Shown piece after piece: positions 42,836 to 51,497 of a stretch of DNA of 64,000 bases (position 1 is its first letter; the number at the start of each line of letters is the position of its first letter). The notes beneath the pieces were generated by a model. That model saw only the letters and a program-made list of their open reading frames with translations. It was not told the origin of the DNA and searched no databases. Both the position numbers and the translations under genes were made by a program. Source of the stretch: Hyphomonas sp. (GTDB lineage: Bacteria; Pseudomonadota; Alphaproteobacteria; Caulobacterales; Hyphomonadaceae); NCBI GenBank assembly GCA_002700305.1, contig PACZ01000009.1, positions 29,346 through 93,345 on the forward strand, written 5' to 3'.

Positions 42836-44428
42836 TCAGACGCCTGCCGGTTTGAAACTGTCGGCCTGCGCCATCGCCCATTCGCTGGCGAGGTGCGTGC
42901 CTGCGGCATCGGACAGGAGCTGCCCGCGATGCAGGAGGTCATAGGCTTCATCCGCCGGGCGGACGATGTCTTCCGTCACCCGGTGCATGATGTGGCGGGG
43001 CGTCAGCTCGCCCGGATGCTTGCAGCCGGCCGCCCCCACAACTTCCATCAATGCCTTCACCGTGTTGTGGTGAAAGTTCGTGACCCGCACAGCTTTGTCT
43101 CTCACATCGAGCCCATGCTGGCGGAACGGGTCCTGCGTGGCGATACCGGTCGGACAATGATTGTTGTGGCAGTTGAGCGACTGGATACAGCCAAGTGCAA
43201 ACATGAAGCCGCGCGCCGTGTTCACCCAGTCCGCACCGAGCGCCATGGACGAAGCAATCGCAAAGGCGCTGGTCTGCTTGCCGGAACAGGCCAGGCGCAC
43301 TTCATCCTTGAGGCCCGTACCAACCAGCGCGTTTCGTGTCAGGACCAGGCCCTGGCGCAACGGCGCACCGACATGGTCCAGGAATTCGGCTGGCGCAGCG
43401 CCTGTGCCACCTTCGCCGCCGTCGACAACCATGAAGTCCAGCAGGATGCCGGTCTTCAGCATCGCCTTGCAGAGCGCCAGCACTTCCCAGCGATTGCCGA
43501 CCGCGAATTTTGCGCCCACCGGCTTGCCGCCGGAAAGCTCGCGCAGCTTTGCGACAAATTCCATCATTTCGACCGGCGAGGAGAAGGCCGAATGCGCGGG
43601 CGGCGACACGCAGGTCTCACCCACCTGGATACCGCGGGCTTCCGCGATGGCCTCGGTCACCTTCGCGCCCGGCAGCACGCCGCCATGGCCGGGCTTTGCA
43701 CCCTGGCTGAGCTTGATCTCGATCATCTTGATCTGCGGATTTGCAGCCACATCCCGGAAACGCTCCGGATCGAAACCGCCGTCTGATGCGCGGCAGCCGA
43801 AATAACCGGAGCCCAGTTCCCAGACGAGATCTGCCCCGCCCTTGCGGTGATAGCGCGAGACAGAGCCTTCGCCCGTATCATGATAGAAGCCGCCTGCCTT
43901 TGCACCGGTGGACAATGCCTCAATGGCGTGCGCGCCGAGCGAGCCGAAGCTCATGGCAGAGATGTTGAAGACACTGGCTGAATAAGGCTGCGATGTGCCG
44001 GGCGCACCAACCATCACGCGTGGATCTGTATCGTCGCAATGCACCGCCGCCATGGAATGGGCGAGCCACTCATAAGGCGGACGATCAATATCAAGATGAC
44101 TGCCGAAGGGTTCAACAGACGTCACGTCTTTCGCACGGCGGTAAATCATCGCGCGGTCTTCGTGATTGAATGGCTTTCCTTCGGTCTCGCTCTCCACGAC
44201 ATAGGAGCGAATGAAGGGCCGCATCTCTTCGGCCAGCCAGCGCACACGCGACAGGAGCGGATAGTTGCGCCACAACGTGTGGCGTCTCTGGATAAGATCC
44301 GAAATGCCAAGCAGCGTAACAAGGCCTGCAAGGATCGCTGTGCTTTTCGCAACCGGTCCGGTTGGCCAGAAATAAATTCCGGCCGCCGAGATCAGTGCCG
44401 CAATGATAAGAACTGCATATCGTGACAT
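42836..44428 (-). CDS. FMN-binding glutamate synthase-family protein
   Basis: A stand-alone homologue of the glutamate synthase FMN domain (530 residues), anchored by one or two N-terminal membrane helices (about 1-45). The FMN barrel shows SAMSFGSLG, KPGHGGVLPG and DGGEGGTGAAP, and the cysteine stretch CIQSLNCHNNHCPTGI matches the 3Fe-4S cluster region of GltB. It lacks the glutaminase domain. The reaction is unknown; it may pass electrons to an amino-acid or quinone substrate at the membrane. It is the first gene of a pair with DUF4105. Confidence 0.87.
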   Translation of the reverse strand: MSRYAVLIIAALISAAGIYFWPTGPVAKSTAILAGLVTLLGISDLIQRRHTLWRNYPLLSRVRWLAEEMRPFIRSYVVESETEGKPFNHEDRAMIYRRAKDVTSVEPFGSHLDIDRPPYEWLAHSMAAVHCDDTDPRVMVGAPGTSQPYSASVFNISAMSFGSLGAHAIEALSTGAKAGGFYHDTGEGSVSRYHRKGGADLVWELGSGYFGCRASDGGFDPERFRDVAANPQIKMIEIKLSQGAKPGHGGVLPGAKVTEAIAEARGIQVGETCVSPPAHSAFSSPVEMMEFVAKLRELSGGKPVGAKFAVGNRWEVLALCKAMLKTGILLDFMVVDGGEGGTGAAPAEFLDHVGAPLRQGLVLTRNALVGTGLKDEVRLACSGKQTSAFAIASSMALGADWVNTARGFMFALGCIQSLNCHNNHCPTGIATQDPFRQHGLDVRDKAVRVTNFHHNTVKALMEVVGAAGCKHPGELTPRHIMHRVTEDIVRPADEAYDLLHRGQLLSDAAGTHLASEWAMAQADSFKPAGV

Positions 44429-44760
44429 AGGTGTCCGGCGCCTCCCGACCGTTTCCCTGATTTCACAAGCCTAGCGGTGTCCGCCCGTATGGGGAAGGCT
44501 CCTGTGCACGTTCAACTTTTTCCGCAATCGCCAGATAACGCGATCTTTCAGCATTGGCTGCGCAATGCTTTCTCATCTTGACGCAAAATCCGAATACGGA
44601 TTAAATAAAAATCGCACCCTTTCGCGATTCCTCATCGCCAAGGGTTGTGTCCCTGTGGAAATCATGGCTTGGGTGTTTTGCGTTTCGTTTTGATTCGTGA
44701 ACAAGTGCTGCGTAATCTGAAAACACGCCCGTCCGTCGGGCCCATAGAGGAGACACTCCC
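44429..44760. promoter_or_regulatory. 332-bp gap with promoter of DUF2853 gene
   Basis: A divergent gap upstream of both the flavoprotein and the DUF2853 gene. The clearest element is a promoter on the plus strand: -35 TTGACG at 44578 and -10 TTAAAT at 44601 with a 17-bp spacer carrying a TCCG-AATA-CGGA repeat. A 150-base 5' leader then runs to GAGGAGAC before the ATG at 44761. I see no gene, tRNA or terminator here. The long leader may hold RNA structure. Confidence 0.5.
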
Positions 44761-45183
44761 ATGGCAAAAGCTACCAAGAAGAAAGCTGCGGCGCCGAAGA
44801 AGGCAGCGGCTCCGGCAGTGACCAAGCCGGCGAAAGAGCCGTCGAAAAAAGAAGTCCTGATGGAGAAGTATGTCGCCGACCTCAAAGAGAAGGTTGGTGA
44901 AGCTCGTCCGGACATGGCGCTTCTCGAAGGTGCCGTGAAAGCTTGCGGCCCGGCCATCTACAAATCCGACTCTGCAACCGTCGCTGCTTCGCAGAAAGAC
45001 GAACTGGAGCGGATCAAGAAAACCTTCATTGGCAAGAAGCTTGGCGTCGCTGACGAAGCCAAGGCAGATGCCGCGATTGCAGAAGCAATCGAAAAGTATG
45101 GCCGTTCGGTGCGCCAGAAGCATCGTCCGGTTGTCTACTACCTGATCGCAAAATCCCTGCGCAAAGGTTCCGTGCTGAAATAA
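44761..45183 (+). CDS. DUF2853-family protein
   Basis: A 140-residue cytoplasmic protein with a very basic Lys/Ala/Pro-rich N-terminus (histone-H1-like, residues 1-30) and a helical DUF2853 domain (MEKYVADLKEKVGEA through VVYYLIAKSL). DUF2853 proteins are small and of unknown function; the basic tail suggests nucleic acid binding. GAGGAGAC is a strong ribosome-binding site. A strong terminator follows, so it is a single-gene, probably well-expressed unit. Confidence 0.85.
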   Translation: MAKATKKKAAAPKKAAAPAVTKPAKEPSKKEVLMEKYVADLKEKVGEARPDMALLEGAVKACGPAIYKSDSATVAASQKDELERIKKTFIGKKLGVADEAKADAAIAEAIEKYGRSVRQKHRPVVYYLIAKSLRKGSVLK

Positions 45184-45201
45184 GCACTGTTCCGGAAACG
45201 G

Positions 45202-45241
45202 AAAAAGCCGGGCCAGCTTTCGCTGAGCCCGGCTTTCTTTT
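45202..45241. terminator. Bidirectional terminator after DUF2853
   Basis: AAAAAGCCGGGC with GCCCGGCTTTCTTTT, an outer 7-bp GC stem plus an inner CAGC/GCTG stem. It has A-run and T-run flanks, so it can also end the convergent acyl-CoA dehydrogenase transcript. Confidence 0.9.
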
Positions 45242-45261
45242 GTTTGCAATGACTGTCTGGC

Positions 45262-46398
45262 CTAGTAGCCGTTCAGCTTCGCATAGCGGTCGCGGTGCCA
45301 GCTGGCCGAGCCATACATGGCTTCCTGCGCGCGGGCCCGCTTCATGTAGAGACCGGGATCTGCCACATCGGTCATGCCGATGCCGCCATGCATCTGCACG
45401 CACTCGTTCGAGACAAGATGCACCAGTTCGCTGGCTTTCGCTTTTGCAAGGCTGGCGAGTTCGGCAACATTGGTCTTGCCTTCATCGACAGCGGACAATG
45501 CCGCCGCGACGCAGGACCGCGTCATCTCAAGCTCGGTGAACATCTTCGCGGCGCGGTGCTGCAGCGACTGGAACGAGCCGATCAGCTGGCCGAACTGTTT
45601 GCGGCTCTGCAGATATTCCAGCGTCATGTCGAACGCCGCCTGTGACGAGCCCAGCATTTCCGCTGCCTGTCCGATCGCCGCGCGGTCCAGCACCGGTTCC
45701 AGCACGTCTGCGCCTTCATCGGCTGCGCCGATCAGCGCGCCTTCGCCCACCATCACATCGGTGAAAGTGATGTGCGCTGCGCCATGGCTGTCTGCGGTCT
45801 TCAGTTCCTGGACCGAGACGCCCTTGGCATCTGCCGGAACGAGGAAAAGCGACAGGCCGTGACGGTCGCCCGCTTCGCCGAAGGTCCGCGCGACGACAAT
45901 CAGCATGTCGGCATGATGGCCGTCCGGCACATAACGCTTCTCGCCATTGATCGTGTAGCCTTGCCCGTTGCGCTCAGCTTCGGTGGCGACGTTCAGCGGA
46001 TTGAAGTGCGCGCTTTCATCCAGCGCGAGGGCGAAAGTGACATCGCCGGCCGCGATCTTCGGCAGCCATTCGGCCTGTTGCGCAGGCGTGCCGCCCAGCT
46101 GGATCGCACTGGCGCCGATCAGCGCCGTCTGCAGCAGCGGCGTTGCGGCGAGCGTGCGGCCCTGCGCCTCAAGGATCTGGCCCAGGCCAACCAGGCCAAA
46201 GTGCTCGCCGCCCGGTTCTTCCGGAACGATCACGCCAAAGAAGCCAAGCTCTGCCAGTTTCTGGCGGGTCGCAGGGTCCTTGCCGTTTGCGCCGCTGTCG
46301 CGCAGCTCGCGCAGGTGCGTCACCGGCAGTTCGTCACGCGCGAACGCCATGGCGGTGTCGCGCAGCATTTCCTGATCTTCGGTCAGAAGGAAGGTCAT
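45262..46398 (-). CDS. Acyl-CoA dehydrogenase, subunit-like (378 aa)
   Basis: An FAD-dependent acyl-CoA dehydrogenase that introduces a trans-2 double bond. The 378-residue protein has the N-terminal helical domain, the middle beta domain (SAHFNPLNVATEAERNGQGYTINGEKRYV) and the C-terminal helical domain (QMHGGIGMT). The sequence of the FAD tail and lack of the usual SIEGGTSEI-like end suggest it is the non-catalytic or complementary partner in a heterotetramer with the next gene, as in FadE/ChsE pairs. AGGAGAT precedes the start. Confidence 0.88.
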   Translation of the reverse strand: MTFLLTEDQEMLRDTAMAFARDELPVTHLRELRDSGANGKDPATRQKLAELGFFGVIVPEEPGGEHFGLVGLGQILEAQGRTLAATPLLQTALIGASAIQLGGTPAQQAEWLPKIAAGDVTFALALDESAHFNPLNVATEAERNGQGYTINGEKRYVPDGHHADMLIVVARTFGEAGDRHGLSLFLVPADAKGVSVQELKTADSHGAAHITFTDVMVGEGALIGAADEGADVLEPVLDRAAIGQAAEMLGSSQAAFDMTLEYLQSRKQFGQLIGSFQSLQHRAAKMFTELEMTRSCVAAALSAVDEGKTNVAELASLAKAKASELVHLVSNECVQMHGGIGMTDVADPGLYMKRARAQEAMYGSASWHRDRYAKLNGY

Positions 46399-46428
46399 GT
46401 TCTTTATCTCCTAATCTCTGCCGTCGGC

Positions 46429-47643
46429 TTACTGATGGTCTTTCAGGCCAAGCACGCGCTTGGAGATGACATTGAGGTTGATCTCGCTGGTGCCGCCTTC
46501 GATGGAGTTGCCTTTCGAGCGCAGCCACTGGCGGGTGACCTTCTTGGCGGTCGGGTCGAAGCCCTCCCCTTCCCAGCCGAGCCCTTCGGTGCCGAGCGCC
46601 TCGATCAGAAGTTCGTGACGGTCCTGGTTCATCTTGGCCGCGCCGTATTTCAGGATCGACGCGGTGTGGCTGACGGCCTGACCGGCCTTGGCCTGTTCGG
46701 CCTGGCGCGCGACGGTCAGGCTGAAGGCCTTGGCGTACATCTTGTGATCGGTGATGCGGCCGCGCAGGTCGCCATCGAGGAGACGGCCATCGCTGTCAGT
46801 GCCGATATGCTGCTTGGCATAGTCTTCCGGCCCCATGATGCCCGAACCACCCGTGCCGCCGAACCCGCCGGCAGAGATGGAGGAGCGTTCGAACTGAAGC
46901 AGGCGCTTGGCGATCTGCCAGCCGCCATTCACTTCGCCGACCAATTGGTCCTTCGGAACCTTCACATCGGTGAAGAAGGTTTCGCAGAACGGGCTCTCGC
47001 CGGAGATCAGCAGGATCGGGCGCGCTTCGACGCCTTCGCTTTCCATGTCGAACAGGATGAAGCTGATGCCTTCATGCTTCACGCTGGTATCTGTCCGCAC
47101 GAGGCAGAAGATCCAGTCAGCCTTGTCGGCGTAAGAGGTCCACACCTTCTGGCCATTGATCAGATAGTGATCGCCCTTGTCCTCGCAGCGCGTCTGCAGG
47201 TCAGCCAGGTCAGACCCGGCGCCCGGCTCGGAATAGCCCTGGCACCAGCGGGTACGGCCATGGACGATATCCGGAATGAAGCGCATCTTCTGCTCTTCGT
47301 TGCCGAACTCCAGAAGCGCCGGGCCGAACATCCAGAGGCCGAACGAGAACAGCGGCTGGCGCGCCTTGATACGGCTCATCTCCTGCTGCAGCACGCGGGC
47401 CTCGGCCGGGGAAAGGCCGCCGCCGCCATACTTCTTCGGCCATTGCGGCGCGGTCCAGCCTTTCTCGGCCATGCGTTCAAGCCAGACTTTCGACTCCGGG
47501 TTCTTGAACTTCTCCCGCTTGCCGCCCCAGACGATCTCGTCGTCTTTCATCGGCGTGCGCATGGAAGGCGGGCAGTTTTCCTCGAGCCAGGCGCGCGTCT
47601 CTGCGCGGAAGGTCTCGAGCTCGTCGACGGCAGTGTCGGCCAT
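46429..47643 (-). CDS. Acyl-CoA dehydrogenase (404 aa)
   Basis: The larger partner of the dehydrogenase pair (404 residues), 30 bp upstream on the same strand. Motifs include WCQGYSEPGAGSDLA (FAD/substrate), the GGWQIAKRLLQFERSSI segment and the C-terminal KGNSIEGGTSEINLNVI. The N-terminal part is acidic and typical of the steroid/alkanoyl-CoA clade rather than medium-chain enzymes. Together they may act on side chains of sterols or long acyl-CoAs; substrate assignment is inference. Confidence 0.9.
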   Translation of the reverse strand: MADTAVDELETFRAETRAWLEENCPPSMRTPMKDDEIVWGGKREKFKNPESKVWLERMAEKGWTAPQWPKKYGGGGLSPAEARVLQQEMSRIKARQPLFSFGLWMFGPALLEFGNEEQKMRFIPDIVHGRTRWCQGYSEPGAGSDLADLQTRCEDKGDHYLINGQKVWTSYADKADWIFCLVRTDTSVKHEGISFILFDMESEGVEARPILLISGESPFCETFFTDVKVPKDQLVGEVNGGWQIAKRLLQFERSSISAGGFGGTGGSGIMGPEDYAKQHIGTDSDGRLLDGDLRGRITDHKMYAKAFSLTVARQAEQAKAGQAVSHTASILKYGAAKMNQDRHELLIEALGTEGLGWEGEGFDPTAKKVTRQWLRSKGNSIEGGTSEINLNVISKRVLGLKDHQ

Positions 47644-47718
47644 GGCGGTCTCCCTATTAGATATGACAGGTACGAACCCTATTCCCCCGCAGCGGCCACG
47701 CCAAGCGCTACCGCTGGG

Positions 47719-49143
47719 TCAGATATGCGGCGTCTTCGCCCAATAGTGCGGGGTGTGGCAGAGACTCCAGAGCGCGCGCGCCATGGCGAGTGTCTGCAGC
47801 GGCCAGTAGAGTGGCAGGGTCAGCATGTCGAACAGGCGCCGCCAGTGCCAGGGTCCTGGCGCCAGGCTCGCCGACAGCCCCCCGGTGAAAAGCGACAGAC
47901 ACAGCGCCGTCAGTCCGAACGCGCCGAGCGACAATCCCGGGCAGGCAAAGCAGAGCACGCACCAGGCCATCCACGGTCCGTGCACCATGGCAGACAGGAT
48001 CGCCGCCCCGAGGGTCAGCTGGACCGACAGAAACGCCGCGGGCTTCAGCCCCGGTGCCTCGCCCCGTCCGCGCATCAGCACGCACCAGGTCTGGATATAT
48101 CCTTTCAGCCAGCGCGAGCGCTGGCCGCGCCAGACGCGGCCCTGCTCCGGCGGCGCTTCCAGTGTCGGGGACCTGATCGCGCCAACCCGGTGGCCAAGCC
48201 GGGCCAGCCGCAAGCCGAGGTCTGCATCCTCCGTGACATTCCACGCATCCCAGCCGCCTGCCCCGACCAGTGCTGTGCGGCGGAAATGATTGCTGGTACC
48301 GCCAAGCGCGACCGGCAGGCCAAGCCGAGCGAGCGCCGGCACAAGCAGGCTGAACTGGATGGCATATTCCAGCGCCCATTGCCGCGCGATCCAGCTGCCG
48401 CCTGCCGGCACGCCCACAAGCGGCGCCTGCAGGCAGGACATGTCCGGCCCGTGCGCATTGAAGGCGAGGACTGCCGCCTTCAGCTGGCCGGGATGCGGGC
48501 GATCCTCGGCATCATACACGACAACATAAGTGCCCCTCGCCCGGGCAAGGCCATAGTTCAGGGCGCGCGGCTTGGTCTGCGGTTCGCCCGCCGGAACGAC
48601 CAGCAGTTCCGCGCCGGCCGGCCAGGCCTGGGCCATGACGGCCGCCTTGGTGCCGGGGTCGGCTTCTTCGATCAGCAGCTTCAGGTCGATCCGGTCCTGA
48701 GGATAGTCCAGCGCGGCGATGGCCTTTGCCAGCTGCGGCACGATAGCGGCTTCGTCCTTCAGGGCGATCAGGATCGTATAGACGGGCAGAAGCGGGGTTG
48801 CGCCTTCACTGGCGGTCAGGTCGTTGCGGTCCAACCGCACAGCAACGCTCAGAAGGAACAGGCGAAACAAGACAATCGCCAGGAAGACCGGCGGGATGAT
48901 CAGCGTGGCCAGCAGGCCGGGCAGTTCCGGCATCAGCAGGGTCAGGATGCCAAGCCCGGTCAGGACGCGGCGAAGGAACAGGCGTTGCGCCGGGCTGAAT
49001 GTGCGGCGCGCAGACAGGCCAGGCGCCCGGCGGTGCAGGCCATGGGCAGATTCCAGCGCCAGACGGATATCCGGTTTCGGATACCGTAATTGCGCGCGCG
49101 CATGCGCACGGCTCGCCTTGTCATTGAACCCCTCACCACCCAT
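47719..49143 (-). CDS. GT2 membrane glycosyltransferase, cellulose synthase-like
   Basis: A processive GT2-type membrane enzyme of 474 residues. The catalytic motifs are DAEDRP (D-x-D type), TEDADLG (TED) and QRSRWLKG (QxxRW), and five to six membrane helices flank the cytosolic domain. This fits synthesis of an exopolysaccharide such as a beta-glucan, but the narrow family (XagB/BcsA-like) is not certain. No bcs or PilZ partners are adjacent. It is divergent from the photolyase across a gap with DnaA-box-like sites. Confidence 0.85.
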   Translation of the reverse strand: MGGEGFNDKASRAHARAQLRYPKPDIRLALESAHGLHRRAPGLSARRTFSPAQRLFLRRVLTGLGILTLLMPELPGLLATLIIPPVFLAIVLFRLFLLSVAVRLDRNDLTASEGATPLLPVYTILIALKDEAAIVPQLAKAIAALDYPQDRIDLKLLIEEADPGTKAAVMAQAWPAGAELLVVPAGEPQTKPRALNYGLARARGTYVVVYDAEDRPHPGQLKAAVLAFNAHGPDMSCLQAPLVGVPAGGSWIARQWALEYAIQFSLLVPALARLGLPVALGGTSNHFRRTALVGAGGWDAWNVTEDADLGLRLARLGHRVGAIRSPTLEAPPEQGRVWRGQRSRWLKGYIQTWCVLMRGRGEAPGLKPAAFLSVQLTLGAAILSAMVHGPWMAWCVLCFACPGLSLGAFGLTALCLSLFTGGLSASLAPGPWHWRRLFDMLTLPLYWPLQTLAMARALWSLCHTPHYWAKTPHI

Positions 49144-49395
49144 GGCTGCAGAAAAGCCTGTGGATAAAGTGAACTCTACAAATCACAGGTTGAATTTGTT
49201 TCGTTTCCGTAACGATTCTCCCCGCAGGAGAGAAGAATCCCCCGAAAACAGGTGCCGGCGGCCTGCGCACACCATTCACAGCCTTATCCACACCTCTATC
49301 CACAGGTGCGCAGCCGCCCGCTGAGTGATGGCCCTGAAAGCCGCCTGAAAATCAAAGGTCTTGCACGTTCTCCTCGAATGTTCTATTTTTGTTCC
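49144..49395. promoter_or_regulatory. 252-bp divergent gap with DnaA-box-like array
   Basis: A perfect DnaA box sits at 49159-49167 (TGTGGATAA, minus strand) and another at 49284-49292 (TTATCCACA). A third, CTATCCACA, is at 49296-49304 and a weak one, CCATTCACA, at 49272-49280. The last three lie on the same strand at exact 12-bp spacing. Two GANTC sites (49214, 49235) flank the middle. The gap separates a minus-strand block from a plus-strand block. DnaA binding is inferred. Confidence 0.5.
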
Positions 49396-50979
49396 ATGAC
49401 GCGCAACGTCCATCTTGTCTGGTTTCGCCGGGATCTCCGGGTGCATGACCATGCTGCGCTTGCCGCCGCTGCGGCAAGCGGGGCGCCGGTGCTGCCGCTC
49501 TATATCTTCGAGCGGGACCTCTGGGCCTTGCCGGAACATTCGCGGCGCCAGTTCGACTTCCTGATGGATTCCCTCACCGAACTGGACGAGGCGCTGACCG
49601 AGCGTGGCGCACGCCTGATCGTGCGCCGGGGCGATGCGCTGGACATTCTGTCAGACCTGCACCGCCGTCACGGCATCGAAGCGATCCATATGTATGAAGA
49701 CACCGGCCTGCCCTGGACGCGGGCCCGTGACCGGGCCGTGCGCCGCTGGGCCGTGCAGGCGGGAATCTCGCTTCGCGAACAGGCCCGGCCGGGCATCGTC
49801 CGCGGCCTCGGTGCACGGGACGACTGGGCGGGCCAATGGGCCGGGGCAATGAGCGCGCCCCGGATCAGGGCGCCGGAGACGATCCGTGCCGCGACGCAGG
49901 CCGCGGGCCCGTGGCCGATTGCTGAGGATTTCTGCCTTGGCCCGGAAGATTGCAGCGACCGCCAGAAAGGCGGCCGGGCGGCCGGCGTGGAATTGCTGCG
50001 GAGTTTCGTCGCCGGACGGGGCCGCCGCTACCAGCAGGAAACCAGCCAGCCCGCGCTGGCGGACGTGTCGGGTTCGCGCCTCTCCCCCCACCTCGCCTTC
50101 GGGACGGTGTCCGTTCGGGAGGCCTGGCAGGCCGCCGCGCGGGCGCGCGCCGCGTATGCTCAGGATGGCGACCAGACTTTCGCGGCCTCGCTGACGGAGT
50201 TTCTGGAGCGCCTCGAAGGACGGGCCCGTTCCATTCAGGCCTTCGAAGACCGCCCCCTGCCCCAGACCGGCAGCGGCGAGGATTTGCGCCCCGAAGCGGC
50301 GGCCGACGATCCGCGCCTTGCCGCCTGGATCGAGGGACGGACCGGCTTCCCCCTGATCGATGCCAGCATGCGTGCGCTACGCCAGACCGGCTGGCTGAAT
50401 GACCGCATGCGGGCCATGCTGATCGGTTTTGCGGCTTACCAGCTCTGGATGGACTGGCGGCTGCCGGCCGAAAAGCTCGCCGCCCTGTGCACGGATTTCG
50501 ACCCCGGCATTCATTATCCGCAGGTGATCGCGCAGGCCGGCCTGAAGGGCCGCCGTGCCCCGGCGATCCGGAACCCGGTCCGCCTGTCGCAACAGCTGGA
50601 CCCCGACGGCGCCTTCATCCGCCGCTGGGTGCCGGAGCTCGCCGCCTTGCCGGATGCGTATATCCACGCGCCCTGGGATGCGCCGAAAGCCGACCTCGCC
50701 GCGGCGGGCGTCATCTTTGGCCAGACCTATCCGATGCGCATGGCCGACCATGTCGCCGCGGCGCGCGAAGCCCGCGAGCGGATCGCCCGGGTCCACCGGC
50801 CCGGATGGACCGCGCCCTCCCCTGAACCGCGCCAGGCCGCGCCCCGGGACAAGAGACAGGCGGCCCTGCCCTTCCGCAAGACGCGTCCAAAAGGGATCCG
50901 CCGGCCTGCCAGGGGCCCGGTCCAGCTGAGCTTCGACCTCGGCCAGCCGGGACATGCATCGGAAAATCGCCCGGCCTAG
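49396..50979 (+). CDS. Photolyase/cryptochrome-family flavoprotein, variant
   Basis: A 527-residue class I photolyase/cryptochrome homologue. The antenna domain (residues 1-130) begins VWFRRDLRVHDH. The FAD domain has SRLSPHLAFGTVSVR, RTGFPLIDASMRALRQTGWLNDRMRAMLIGF and FIRRWVPEL. The usual NNGGWQW stretch is replaced by GIHYPQVIAQAG, so part of the canonical tryptophan electron chain is missing. It may repair DNA with an altered chain or act as a light sensor. ATG 49396 starts the antenna domain; the frame is open earlier. The C-terminal 40 residues are basic and proline-rich. Confidence 0.85.
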   Translation: MTRNVHLVWFRRDLRVHDHAALAAAAASGAPVLPLYIFERDLWALPEHSRRQFDFLMDSLTELDEALTERGARLIVRRGDALDILSDLHRRHGIEAIHMYEDTGLPWTRARDRAVRRWAVQAGISLREQARPGIVRGLGARDDWAGQWAGAMSAPRIRAPETIRAATQAAGPWPIAEDFCLGPEDCSDRQKGGRAAGVELLRSFVAGRGRRYQQETSQPALADVSGSRLSPHLAFGTVSVREAWQAAARARAAYAQDGDQTFAASLTEFLERLEGRARSIQAFEDRPLPQTGSGEDLRPEAAADDPRLAAWIEGRTGFPLIDASMRALRQTGWLNDRMRAMLIGFAAYQLWMDWRLPAEKLAALCTDFDPGIHYPQVIAQAGLKGRRAPAIRNPVRLSQQLDPDGAFIRRWVPELAALPDAYIHAPWDAPKADLAAAGVIFGQTYPMRMADHVAAAREARERIARVHRPGWTAPSPEPRQAAPRDKRQAALPFRKTRPKGIRRPARGPVQLSFDLGQPGHASENRPA

Positions 50980-51143
50980 AAAGCTTTTCCCCGGCATTTG
51001 CCTGATGCCGGGCAATCTGGACCATGACTGGCGCCGATTCCCGGAAAAATTCTCCATGAACCGCAATTAATTGGCCTTGAAGGCCGGTCCTGGCGTACCA
51101 TATCGATATTCGAGAAGACAAAGTGCCTTGAAAAATCTGGTAT

Positions 51144-51182
51144 TTATTGTTTTTCGATATTTTCTTATTGAAATTCGATATT
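51144..51182 (+). promoter_or_regulatory. Tandem 18-bp repeat (operator-like)
   Basis: Two imperfect direct copies in an AT-rich island: TTATTGTTTTTCGATATT (51144-51161) and TTATTGAAATTCGATATT (51165-51182), 15 of 18 identical, exactly 21 bp (two helical turns) apart. A third partial match (ATCGATATT) is at 51102. The second copy resembles the motif at 20242. They lie upstream of the small ORF at 51256. Confidence 0.5.
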
Positions 51183-51255
51183 AGTGGTCCTATCTTGAGG
51201 GTGTCGGCGGCGGGATGGTCCCGCCAAGACAAGAAACCAAGAAGGACTTTCGAAC

Positions 51256-51438
51256 ATGACCCCCCGCGCCCGTCAGTATGACCACGAGATCGCCGCGCCC
51301 GCTGCGCAGATGGCAGATGCCATCCTTACCGGCAGCAAGACGCTGCTGTCCCGACCGGCAAATGATGTGGCCGACCGGGGCCGCCCGAACCTCCTGGTCC
51401 GCCGCCGCCGCCGGTCCCTTCGCCGGGACCAGCACTAA
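51256..51438 (+). CDS. Possible small basic protein (60 aa)
   Basis: A 60-residue ORF with AAGAAGGAC upstream, the same GAAGGACT pattern found before the UrcA gene. The protein starts MTPRARQYDHEI and ends in an Arg-rich tail (LVRRRRRSLRRDQH). No family is recognised. It lies downstream of the AT-rich tandem repeat and upstream of a strong hairpin, suggesting a short transcription unit. Real coding is plausible but unproven. Confidence 0.4.
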   Translation: MTPRARQYDHEIAAPAAQMADAILTGSKTLLSRPANDVADRGRPNLLVRRRRRSLRRDQH

Positions 51439-51445
51439 GCCGCCC

Positions 51446-51497
51446 GGACGGCGCTGCACGAAAAGGCCAATCCCCCTGCTGGCCCGCAGCGCCGTCC
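51446..51497 (+). other. Large hairpin between small ORF and urcA
   Basis: GGACGGCGCTGC (51446-51457) and GCAGCGCCGTCC (51486-51497) form a perfect 12-bp stem; a second GGCC/GGCC pair can form inside the 28-base loop. No T-run follows, so it is not a standard terminator. It may stabilise the upstream message or hide the urcA leader. Confidence 0.55.

Noticed and set aside
45772..49089. Very long antisense open frame (about 1100 codons) across the dehydrogenases and glycosyltransferase
   Set aside because: It mirrors the codon structure of strongly supported genes on the other strand, spans three gene boundaries and has no family features. High GC alone explains it.
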